Assembly: GCF_030124145.1 (NCBI RefSeq)
Contig: NZ_JASKMS010000039.1
Coordinates: forward strand, 1-64,000
Source of the DNA: Streptomyces sp. 378
GTDB lineage: Bacteria > Actinomycetota > Actinomycetes > Streptomycetales > Streptomycetaceae
DNA length: 64,000 nt
Direction of reading: 5' to 3'
Position 1 is the first letter of the stretch, and each line of letters opens with the position of its first letter. The position numbers were made by a program, and so were the translations under genes. This document shows, in pieces, positions 44,205 to 51,999 of the stretch. The notes beneath the pieces are model-generated. The model had not been told where the DNA came from. It saw only the letters and a list, made by a program, of their open reading frames with translations, and ran no database searches.

Positions 44205-45593
44205 GTGCAATACCACGACTCGATGATCAGCCTCGTCGGCAACACCCCGCTGGTGAGGCTCAACAGCGTGACCAAGGGCATCAGGGCGACCGTCCTGGCC
44301 AAGGTGGAGTACTTCAACCCCGGCGGCTCGGTGAAGGACCGGATCGCCCTGCGCATGATCGAGGCGGCGGAGGAGAGCGGCGCGCTCAAGCCCGGCGGCA
44401 CGATCGTCGAGCCGACCAGCGGCAACACCGGCGTCGGGCTCGCCATCGTCGCCCAGCAGAAGGGGTACAAGTGCATCTTCGTGTGCCCCGACAAGGTGAG
44501 CACCGACAAGATCAACGTGCTGCGCGCGTACGGCGCAGAGGTCGTCGTCTGCCCGACGGCCGTCGACCCCGAGCACCCGGACTCGTACTACAACGTCTCC
44601 GACCGGCTGGTCCGTGAGACGCCCGGAGCCTGGAAGCCCGACCAGTACTCCAACCCCCACAACCCGCTCTCCCACTACCACTCGACCGGCCCCGAGCTGT
44701 GGGAGCAGACGGAGGGGAGGATCACCCACTTCGTGACGGGCGTGGGCACCGGCGGCACCATCTCCGGGACCGGCCGCTATCTGAAGGAGATCAGCGGCGG
44801 CTCGGTGAAGGTCATCGGCGCCGACCCCGAGGGCTCCGTCTACTCCGGCGGCTCCGGACGGCCCTACCTCGTCGAGGGCGTCGGTGAGGACTTCTGGCCG
44901 ACCGCCTACGACCGGAGCGTCGCGGACGAGATCGTCGCCGTGTCCGACAAGGACTCCTTCCAGATGACCCGCCGTCTCGCCAAGGAGGAGGGCCTGCTCG
45001 TCGGCGGCTCCTGCGGCATGGCGGTCGTGGCCGCCCTGGAGGTCGCCGAGCGGCTCGGCCCGGACGACGTCGTGGTGGTCCTGCTCCCGGACAGCGGCCG
45101 CGGCTACCTCAGCAAGATCTTCAACGACGAGTGGATGGCCGACTACGGCTTCCTGGAGGACACCGGCCCCAGCGCCCGCGTCGGCGACGTCCTGAACGAC
45201 AAGGAGGGCGACCGCATGCCCTCCCTCGTCCACATGCACCCCGAGGAGACGGTCGGCCAGGCCATCGAGGTGCTGCGCGAGTACGGCGTCTCGCAGATGC
45301 CGGTCGTCAAGCCGGGCGCCGGCCACCCCGACGTGATGGCCGCCGAGGTCGTCGGCTCGGTCGTGGAACGCGAGCTGCTGGACGCGCTGTTCAGCAAGAA
45401 TGCCTCGCTCGACGACCCGCTGGAGAAGCACATGTCCGGCCCGCTGCCCCAGGTCGGCTCCGGCGAGCCCGTCGCCGACCTGATGGCCGTGCTGGGCAAG
45501 GCCGACGCGGCGATCGTCCTCGTCGAGGGCAAGCCGACCGGCGTGGTCAGCCGGCAGGACCTGCTGACCTTCCTGGCCCGCACGGGGAAGTGA
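44205..45593 (+). CDS. Cystathionine beta-synthase
   Basis: 462 residues. Type II PLP fold with the lysine in NPGGSVKDRIALRM, phosphate loop TSGNTGVGLAI, GTGGTISGTGRY, and GGSCGMAVVAALE. A C-terminal tandem CBS-domain pair (about 340-460, RVGDVLNDKEGD, GVVSRQDLLTFLA) follows. It makes cystathionine from serine and homocysteine in reverse transsulfuration. The CBS domains could sense S-adenosylmethionine or AMP. GTG at 44205 follows CCGGAGAC. Divergent from the SGNH hydrolase gene. Confidence 0.94.
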   Translation: MQYHDSMISLVGNTPLVRLNSVTKGIRATVLAKVEYFNPGGSVKDRIALRMIEAAEESGALKPGGTIVEPTSGNTGVGLAIVAQQKGYKCIFVCPDKVSTDKINVLRAYGAEVVVCPTAVDPEHPDSYYNVSDRLVRETPGAWKPDQYSNPHNPLSHYHSTGPELWEQTEGRITHFVTGVGTGGTISGTGRYLKEISGGSVKVIGADPEGSVYSGGSGRPYLVEGVGEDFWPTAYDRSVADEIVAVSDKDSFQMTRRLAKEEGLLVGGSCGMAVVAALEVAERLGPDDVVVVLLPDSGRGYLSKIFNDEWMADYGFLEDTGPSARVGDVLNDKEGDRMPSLVHMHPEETVGQAIEVLREYGVSQMPVVKPGAGHPDVMAAEVVGSVVERELLDALFSKNASLDDPLEKHMSGPLPQVGSGEPVADLMAVLGKADAAIVLVEGKPTGVVSRQDLLTFLARTGK

Positions 45594-45860
45594 CGGCCAA
45601 CGTCCGGTGAACCACCCGTGAACCGGGTGAACTTACGGCGTCCGTGACCTTCGCCGACTTCGCGGAACCGGTACGCGGGTGTCACGTCCGCGCAGCACCC
45701 GCTTAACACGGGTCCGGCACATTGGTGGGTGTCGGCAGGGGCGGGAGCGGCTCCCCGTCCAGGCCGGCACCGAGCGGCGTCGAAGGACCTCCGGAGCGGC
45801 TCCCGGACCTCCATGGACGCCCCGGACGCGACGGCCCGGCCTGACCGGACCCGCGTCCTT

Positions 45861-45915
45861 CGCGGGGACCGCCGTCGTCCCGCCCCCCGTTCACGGGGGT
45901 GCGGCGGTCCCCGCG
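45861..45915. terminator. Large nested hairpin after cystathionine beta-synthase
   Basis: CGCGGGGACCGCCG pairs exactly with CGGCGGTCCCCGCG (14 bp), and the loop contains a second hairpin CCCCCGT/ACGGGGG. It lies 267 bp after the stop and 4 bp before the end of the regulator remnant. The stretch 45594-45860 shows no gene. Confidence 0.8.
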
Positions 45916-45918
45916 CAC

Positions 45919-46272
45919 TCACCTCACGCGATGTCGGCCCGCGTGGCCGGCCGCCCGGCTCCCCGGCAACGCCAGGCGCTCCGCCGCCTCCGAGCCCGGT
46001 TCGGGCGTGTAGGCCACGATCGTCTGCTCCGGTGCCGCCGGCATCGTGAAGGTCTCGCAGGGCAGGGTCAGCAGGCCCGCGACCGGGTGCCGCAGGAGCT
46101 TCACCCCGTGGTCGCAGGGCTTGACCAGGTGGTCGGCCCACAGATGGCGGAACTCCTCACCGGCCCGTGTCAGTTCGGCGGCGAGTTCCCCCGCGACCGG
46201 GTCACCGGGATGGTGGCCCGCCCGCAGGCACAGGTGCGCGACCCTCTGGGCGGCGGTCTCCGCGCGGTTCAC
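45919..46272 (-). pseudogene. Remnant of a MmyB-type transcriptional regulator
   Basis: About 117 codons in the minus strand keep the C-terminal ligand-domain pattern of MmyB-like actinobacterial regulators (EEFRHLWADHLVKPCDHGVK, LLTLPCETFTMPA, QTIVAYTPEPGSEAAERLA). The N-terminal helix-turn-helix is missing. It reads as a truncated, decayed gene rather than a working regulator. The sequence before it (46273-46428) shows no intact start or HTH; a short frame near 46290-46407 on the plus strand is not a recognised family. Confidence 0.6.
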
Positions 46273-46428
46273 GCCGGTCTCCCCGCATCCTTGCGACAGT
46301 ACGGCTCGTTCACGGTGGCCGACGTGGGCAGCCCGAACGGCCCGTACGCGGTCGGGGTAGAGCTCGTGCGAGGCGGGGTCGTCGCGCTGCCGACCAGCCA
46401 GGCCTGACCCGGGCCGCGACCGGGGCGC

Positions 46429-46860
46429 TCAGTCCTCCCAGTCACCGTCCCGGGAGGGCTTGCGGCGGCCGAACAGACCCGGGTTGGTGCGGGCGGCCTG
46501 GACGACGTTGACGCCGACGATGCCCGCCCAGGCGGTGAGCAGGCCGGGCAGATGGGCCACGCCCCCGCCGATCGCGGACAGCGGCACCGCCAGGACCAGG
46601 GAGACGATCCCGAACCCGAACCGCTCGCCCCAGGAGTCCGTGGCCCTCGGCGACCGGGAGTCCCGGGCCGTCTGCATCTGCTGTTCGGCGAACTGCCGGC
46701 GCACCCGGCGCTCCACCGCGCCGTCGATCCGCTGGTCGACCTTCTCCAGGAAGGAGTCGACCAGCGCCGACTCGTACTCCTCGCCCAGATCCCTGCGTGC
46801 GTGCAGGGTGGCGTCGAGTTCCCTCTTCAGGTCGGTGTCCCGCGCGTCCATTCCCGTCAT
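46429..46860 (-). CDS. Two-helix membrane protein with helical N-terminus, hypothetical
   Basis: 143 residues. The N-terminal ~75 residues are charged and helical (LKRELDATLHARRDLGEEYE, DSFLEKVDQRIDGAVERR). Two hydrophobic segments follow (GFGIVSLVLAVPLSAIGGGV and LLTAWAGIVGVNVVQAA). No family recognised. ATG at 46860 is a guess between two close Met codons; neither has a strong ribosome site. Divergent from the RpiR gene. Confidence 0.7.
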   Translation of the reverse strand: MTGMDARDTDLKRELDATLHARRDLGEEYESALVDSFLEKVDQRIDGAVERRVRRQFAEQQMQTARDSRSPRATDSWGERFGFGIVSLVLAVPLSAIGGGVAHLPGLLTAWAGIVGVNVVQAARTNPGLFGRRKPSRDGDWED

Positions 46861-47026
46861 GCCGTCCACGGTAGAAAGGGGCGGCGCCGCCCGCACTGGG
46901 GTTAGCCCCCCTGTTCGGCAGGGGTTTTCCCGTCCCGGCGCCCCGGCGGCCCTCCCGTCCGGCTTGCCGCCCTGCATATGCTCATGCAGAATCCTCAGCT
47001 ACTGAATAGGCGAGGGGGAGCACGTC

Positions 47027-47869
47027 ATGAGCGTGACCGACAGCCCTGCCGCGCGGTTGCAGGCGCTCTTCGAGGGGCACCGGCTCACGCCGACCCAGCG
47101 GCGCATCGCGCACAGCATGGTGCGGCGCGCCGCCGACGTGCCGTTCCTGTCGAGCGTGGAGCTCGCCGAGCTGGCCGGGGTCAGCCAGCCGTCCGTGACC
47201 CGCTTCGCCGTCGCCCTCGGCTTCGACGGTTATCCCGCCCTGCGCCGGCATCTGCGCGAGGTCGCGCCCGTCGAACCCGCCGCGGAGGCCGGGACCCACA
47301 ACGAGTACCAGCAGGCCGTCGAGGCGGAGATCGAGAACCTGCGGCACCTGGCGGAGGCACTGGCCGACCCCGCTCCCGTGCAGCGCGCGGGGCGGCTCCT
47401 CGCCGGCTCCCGCCCGCTCCTCGTCCTGGGCCTGCGGGCCGCCGCCGCCCAGGCGCACGGCTTCGCCTACTTCGCCGCCAAGGTCCACCCCGACGTCCGG
47501 CTGCTCGGCGAGGGCGGCACGATGCTCCAGGACCGCATCGACGCCGCCGTCGGGGCCGGTGCGACCGCGCTGCTCTGCTTCGCGCTGCCCCGGCACCCCC
47601 GCGAGGTCGTCGACACCCTCGCCTACGCCAAGGAGGCCGGGCTGAGCGTCGTCACGGTCGCCGACTCCGCCTTCGCGCCCGTCGCCAAGGTGTCCGACCT
47701 GCTGCTGCCCGCCGCGGTCGGGACCGGCCTCGCCTTCGACACGGCCTGTGCGCCGATGCTGCTCGGCCGGGTGCTGCTGGAGGCCATGTGCGACGACCTG
47801 CCCCACGCCCAGTCCCGCCTGGAGGAGTTCGACACGAAAGCGGCGGCGCGGGGCCTGTTCGTCGACTGA
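47027..47869 (+). CDS. MurR/RpiR-family transcriptional regulator
   Basis: 280 residues. N-terminal HTH (about 12-85): LTPTQRRIAHSMVRRAAD, SSVELAELAGVSQPSVTRFA, ALGFDGYPALRRHLRE. The C-terminal SIS domain (about 125-260) has LLVLGLRAAAAQAHGFAYFA and CFALPRHPREVVDTLAYAKE. Such proteins sense phosphosugars or related ligands. It lies 2.5 kb upstream of hutU in the same direction. ATG at 47027 follows GGGGGAGCACGTC. A half-site TGAATAG is at 47003-47009, as in the hutU operator. Confidence 0.9.
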   Translation: MSVTDSPAARLQALFEGHRLTPTQRRIAHSMVRRAADVPFLSSVELAELAGVSQPSVTRFAVALGFDGYPALRRHLREVAPVEPAAEAGTHNEYQQAVEAEIENLRHLAEALADPAPVQRAGRLLAGSRPLLVLGLRAAAAQAHGFAYFAAKVHPDVRLLGEGGTMLQDRIDAAVGAGATALLCFALPRHPREVVDTLAYAKEAGLSVVTVADSAFAPVAKVSDLLLPAAVGTGLAFDTACAPMLLGRVLLEAMCDDLPHAQSRLEEFDTKAAARGLFVD

Positions 47870-47959
47870 CGGCACTCGCGGTGTCTTCTCAGATTCGTCT
47901 CACGATGCGTCGCTAACGTACGTCTTCCAAAGGCTTCGGAGACCGAACGGAGGCTGGAG

Positions 47960-48544
47960 ATGACGCGTGGAGGACAGGGGCTGGCCCGGGTGGCCGTCGT
48001 CGTACGGGCGGGGGCGGCCCCGCTGTGGTGGCTGGGCGTACTCGCGGCGGGCATCGGCTCGCTCGCACCGGGCCTGACCGGACGCCGCATCGGCGTCCTG
48101 GCCGGGGCGGCGCTCTTCGTTCTGGCGGCGGCCGCCGTGGCCGGCAGCCGCCGCAAGCGCTATGCGGCCCTGGCCGCTTCGGCGGCCCGCGCGGGCAAGC
48201 ACGACGTGCTGCAGGACCGCGCGGTCACGGTGCGCAACTGGCGCCGGGGCAACCGCTGGTGGCTCCTCCTCGCCTTCCTCGCCGCCCTGGGCAGCGCCTT
48301 CGCCGTCCCGGCGGCCGGGGGCATGGCCCTGGCCGGGTGCGGCGTGGGCCTGTGGCTCAAGTCGGCCTGGCTGGGCCGCCGGGAGCGCGACGGCGAGGCA
48401 CTGCTGTGGGTCCGCGTGGACTGGCTGCGCGGGGGCGCGGCGCAACCGGCCGGCAAGCGGGTGAAGGCGTACCGCAGCACGGGCATCGCGGCGGGCGACG
48501 CGGCCCCGGGAGGCGCACGAAAGAAGTCACCGGCATTGGTGTGA
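47960..48544 (+). CDS. Membrane protein, hypothetical
   Basis: 194 residues. Hydrophobic segments at about 20-60 and 100-130 (LLLAFLAALGSAFAVPAAGG) separated by a basic region (SRRKRYAALAASAARAGKHD). The C-terminus is basic. No recognised family. ATG at 47960 is close to GGAGGCTGGAG. It is 90 bp downstream of the RpiR gene and may be cotranscribed. Confidence 0.75.
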   Translation: MTRGGQGLARVAVVVRAGAAPLWWLGVLAAGIGSLAPGLTGRRIGVLAGAALFVLAAAAVAGSRRKRYAALAASAARAGKHDVLQDRAVTVRNWRRGNRWWLLLAFLAALGSAFAVPAAGGMALAGCGVGLWLKSAWLGRRERDGEALLWVRVDWLRGGAAQPAGKRVKAYRSTGIAAGDAAPGGARKKSPALV

Positions 48545-48680
48545 CGCCCCCGGGGCGCGGGCCTGTATCGCCGCGCGGCCCCGCCACGTGAGCGCGCCGA
48601 GCCATGACGCGCCTGCGGCGCGAGAGCTCGCGGTCCGTCGCGACGCGCCTGCGGTGCGGGGCCTGCAGCCCGCGCGCCAC

Positions 48681-48931
48681 GGCGCGTCCGCGGCCCGGCG
48701 CCCGGGGCTACGCAGGTCCGAACGGTGGCTGTGTCAACGCGTTCACCTGCGCCCCACCGGACTCGGCGACGACCTCCCGCACGGTCTGCGCCCGCCGCAC
48801 CACCGGGGCGCGCCTGCGGCCCGGCGCCCGGGGCTACGCAGGTCCGAACGGTGGCTGTGTCAACGCGTTCACCTGCGCCCCACCGGACTCGGCGACGACC
48901 TCCCGCACGGTCTGCGCCCGCCGCACCACCG
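48681..48931. repeat. Tandem duplication (126-bp period) of the decarboxylase 3' end
   Basis: 48681-48805 repeats as 48807-48931 with about 123 of 125 positions identical and a period of 126 bp. The gene-proximal copy includes the last ~98 bp of the decarboxylase gene plus its TAG stop at 48834. The distal copy therefore carries a second, noncoding version of that end with its stop at 48708-48710. No mobile-element sequence is seen at the joints. Confidence 0.93.
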
Positions 48932-50207
48932 CGAAGCTCCCCTGCGGCCCGAACCCGTACACCCCGGGCCGCACCAGCGAGTTGTAGCCGTAGTGATGCG
49001 CGAAGTAGTACGCCCCGGTGTCCAGAGCCGCCGCGTAGTCGCCCTGCTCCAGCAAGGGCAGGGACCGCCCCTCGGCCAGCAGGTCCCCCGCGAAACAGGC
49101 CGGCCCCGCCACGTCCTGCACCACCACCGGCCCGTCCTTCGGCCGTCCCTTCGCGTCGTAGGCGGAGATCCGCAAGGGCCAGCTCCCCGGCGCGTAGACC
49201 GTCCGCGCGGCCACCTGCACCCCGGCATGGGTGACCGCCACCGCCCGGCCGCCGGAGGCCTTCGCGTACTCGACCCGTGCCACCACCGTCCCGTGCTTCG
49301 CCAGCAGCGACCGGCCGAACTCGGTGACCAGCCCGTACCGCCCGTCGAACAGCCCCGGCACCTCCTCGGCGAGCAGCCGCGCGTACTGCGCGTAGGTCGG
49401 GGTCGTCGCGTCCGAGGCGAAGTTCACCGGCAGGCCGCCGCCGATGTCGAGCGTGTCGACCTGGTGCCGTCCGGCCCGCAGGTTGATCTCCTCCGCCAGT
49501 GCGTACGTCTCCGCCACGCCCCGCGCCATCAGGGCCGGCGGGATGCCCTGGGACCCGGTGTGCGTGTGCAGCCGCGTCAGCCACGGCCGGTCCAGAAACG
49601 CCTGGACGACCCACTCCCGGGCCCCCTCGTCGCGCAGGGCCACCCCGAACTTCGAGGTGGCCGTCGCCGTGGACAACGCCTCGATGGAACCCCCGCCGAC
49701 CTGCGGATTCACCCGGATTCCGAGGGGTGAGCGGCTCGCCGCCGTCTGCGTCAGGGTGTCGATGCGGGCCAGCTCCTGCGGGTTGTCCGCGTTGACGGCG
49801 ATGCCCAGGGACAGGGCCTCGCGCAGCTCGGCCGGGGTCTTCGCGGGGGAGTCGAGCACCGTCGCCTCCGCCGGCATGCCCGCCGCCCGCGCCAGGGCCA
49901 GCTCACCGGGGCTCGCGACCTCCGCGCCGAGGCCCTCCTCGCGCAGCAGCCGCAGCACCGGCACCAGCGGGGTCGCCTTCACCGCGAAGGCGTGCAGCAC
50001 GGGCGTGCCCGGTGCCGCCACCGCGTCGAACGCCGCCCGCAGCGCAGCCGCCGACTCCCGGATGCCGGTGACGTCCAGCAGCCCGACGATGGGGCTGTCG
50101 GGCCCGAGCAGCCCTTGCTCCACGGCGGCCCGCACCGCCTCGTCCCGCCGGGCCGTCCGACCGGCCCCGGTGTCGTCCGCTTCTTCCGCCTCGATGTGTG
50201 CGCCCAT
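48834..50207 (-). CDS. PLP-dependent decarboxylase/racemase-like protein (fold type III)
   Basis: 457 residues of alanine-racemase/DAP-decarboxylase fold: HAFAVKATPLVPVL (PLP lysine), HTHTGSQGIPPAL, TLDIGGGLPVNF, and a C-terminal GPACFAGDLLAEGRSLPLLE. The usual acidic residue after the Cys in CES/CDG motifs is Phe here, so activity or substrate may differ. Substrate unknown (amino acid, diamine or keto-amino acid). ATG at 50207; the ribosome site is weak. It is divergent from hutU and shares the 50219-50334 region. Confidence 0.82.
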   Translation of the reverse strand: MGAHIEAEEADDTGAGRTARRDEAVRAAVEQGLLGPDSPIVGLLDVTGIRESAAALRAAFDAVAAPGTPVLHAFAVKATPLVPVLRLLREEGLGAEVASPGELALARAAGMPAEATVLDSPAKTPAELREALSLGIAVNADNPQELARIDTLTQTAASRSPLGIRVNPQVGGGSIEALSTATATSKFGVALRDEGAREWVVQAFLDRPWLTRLHTHTGSQGIPPALMARGVAETYALAEEINLRAGRHQVDTLDIGGGLPVNFASDATTPTYAQYARLLAEEVPGLFDGRYGLVTEFGRSLLAKHGTVVARVEYAKASGGRAVAVTHAGVQVAARTVYAPGSWPLRISAYDAKGRPKDGPVVVQDVAGPACFAGDLLAEGRSLPLLEQGDYAAALDTGAYYFAHHYGYNSLVRPGVYGFGPQGSFAVVRRAQTVREVVAESGGAQVNALTQPPFGPA

Positions 50208-50254
50208 GCATCCAGCCAAGCATCCACGGCTTCGTCGCGCCGACCCCCGACGTG

Positions 50255-50291
50255 TTGACTAGCCCTATTCATGAGGTCAGGATGTGAATAG
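50255..50291 (+). promoter_or_regulatory. hutU promoter with inverted-repeat operator
   Basis: TTGACT at 50255-50260 and CAGGAT at 50278-50283 are spaced 17 bp and fit a Streptomyces housekeeping promoter. A perfect inverted repeat CTATTCA (50265-50271) and TGAATAG (50285-50291), 13 bp apart, overlaps it. A repressor bound there would block hutU. The hutU AGGAGG is at 50323-50328. Confidence 0.65.
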
Positions 50292-50334
50292 ACGCAGCAA
50301 CATTCCGCCGGGAGCACCCACCAGGAGGCAGACC

Positions 50335-51999
50335 ATGTCAGGACCCCGCACCGTCCGAGCGCCGCGCGGCACGGAACCGAGCGCCCTGGGATGGCAGCAG
50401 GAAGCCGCCCTGCGGATGCTGCAGAACAACCTCGATCCGGAGGTCGCCGAGCACCCCGACCAGCTCGTCGTCTACGGCGGCACCGGCAAGGCGGCGCGCG
50501 ACTGGCGTTCCTTCGACGCGATGGTGCGCACCCTCGAGGGGCTGAAGCAGGACGAGACCATGCTGGTCCAGTCCGGCCGGCCCGTCGGGGTCATGCAGAC
50601 CCACGAGTGGGCCCCGCGCGTCCTCATCGCCAACTCCAACCTCGTCGGCGACTGGGCCACCTGGGAGGAGTTCCGCCGCCTCGAACGGCTCGGCCTGACC
50701 ATGTACGGGCAGATGACCGCCGGCTCCTGGATCTACATCGGCACCCAGGGCATCCTCCAGGGCACCTACGAGACCTTCGCCGCCGTCGCCGCGAAGAAGT
50801 TCGGCGGGACGCTGGCCGGCACCATCACCCTGACCGCCGGTCTCGGCGGCATGGGCGGCGCCCAGCCGCTCGCCGTGACGATGAACGACGGTGTGGCGAT
50901 CTGCGTCGACTGCGACCCGCGCGCCATCGAGCGGCGCATCGAGCACCGGTACCTCGATGTGCGGGCCGACTCCCTGGACCACGCCCTCCGGCTGGCGACC
51001 GAGGCGCGCGACGCCCGTCGCCCCCTGTCCATCGGTGTCCTCGGCAACGCGGCCGAGCTGCTGCCGCAGCTCCTCGCCATGGGCGCGCCCATCGACATCG
51101 TGACGGACCAGACCTCGGCCCACGACCCGCTGGCCTACCTGCCGCTGGGCACCGCCTTCGAGGACATGGCCGACGCCGCCGCCGAGGACCCGGCCGGTTT
51201 CACCACCCGGGCCCGCGAGTCCATGGCCCGGCACGTGGAGGCCATGGTCGGCTTCATGGACGCCGGCGCCGAGGTCTTCGACTACGGCAACTCCATCCGC
51301 GGCGAGGCCCGACTGGCGGGATACGAGCGGGCCTTCGCCTTCCCCGGCTTCGTGCCCGCCTACATCCGCCCGCTGTTCTGCGAGGGCAAGGGCCCCTTCC
51401 GCTGGGCCGCCCTGTCCGGCGAGGCCTCCGACATCGCCAAGACGGACAAGGCGATCCTCGACCTCTTCCCGAAGAACGAGTCCCTCGCCCGCTGGATCAA
51501 GATGGCCGGCGAACGCGTCCACTTCCAGGGCCTGCCCGCCCGGATCTGCTGGCTCGGCTACGGCGAGCGGGACAAGGCCGGTGAGCGGTTCAACGACATG
51601 GTCGCGAGCGGGGAGCTGGCCGCGCCGGTCGTCATCGGCCGCGACCACCTCGACTGCGGTTCCGTCGCGTCCCCCTACCGCGAGACCGAGGCCATGCTCG
51701 ACGGGTCCGACGCGATCGCCGACTGGCCGCTGCTGAACGCCATGGTGAACGTGGCGTCCGGGGCCTCCTGGGTGTCGATCCACCACGGCGGCGGCGTCGG
51801 GATGGGCCGGTCGATCCACGCGGGGCAGGTGACCGTGGCCGACGGCACGGCGCTCGCGGGCGAGAAGATCCGCCGGGTGCTCACGAACGACCCCGGCATG
51901 GGCGTCATCCGGCACGTCGACGCCGGGTACGACATCGCGGAGTCGGTCGCGGGGGAGCGGGGCGTGCGGGTCCCGATGCGCGAGGGTGACGACGCGTGA
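50335..51999 (+). CDS. hutU: Urocanate hydratase
   Basis: 554 residues, full length for the family. The NAD-binding glycine-rich run AGLGGMGGAQPLAVTMN and the substrate-site Cys in GRDHLDCGSVASPYRE are present; FDYGNSIRGEA is also characteristic. It adds water to urocanate using bound NAD+ to give imidazolone propionate, the second step of histidine degradation. ATG at 50335 has AGGAGG 6 nt upstream. Its stop overlaps the next gene's GTG, so it heads a coupled operon. HutH is not in this window. Confidence 0.97.
   Translation: MSGPRTVRAPRGTEPSALGWQQEAALRMLQNNLDPEVAEHPDQLVVYGGTGKAARDWRSFDAMVRTLEGLKQDETMLVQSGRPVGVMQTHEWAPRVLIANSNLVGDWATWEEFRRLERLGLTMYGQMTAGSWIYIGTQGILQGTYETFAAVAAKKFGGTLAGTITLTAGLGGMGGAQPLAVTMNDGVAICVDCDPRAIERRIEHRYLDVRADSLDHALRLATEARDARRPLSIGVLGNAAELLPQLLAMGAPIDIVTDQTSAHDPLAYLPLGTAFEDMADAAAEDPAGFTTRARESMARHVEAMVGFMDAGAEVFDYGNSIRGEARLAGYERAFAFPGFVPAYIRPLFCEGKGPFRWAALSGEASDIAKTDKAILDLFPKNESLARWIKMAGERVHFQGLPARICWLGYGERDKAGERFNDMVASGELAAPVVIGRDHLDCGSVASPYRETEAMLDGSDAIADWPLLNAMVNVASGASWVSIHHGGGVGMGRSIHAGQVTVADGTALAGEKIRRVLTNDPGMGVIRHVDAGYDIAESVAGERGVRVPMREGDDA

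Noticed and set aside
46290..46407. Small plus-strand gene ending at 46407
   Set aside because: The frame has no ribosome site, no start in a sensible place and no recognisable family. It may be noise beside the decayed regulator.
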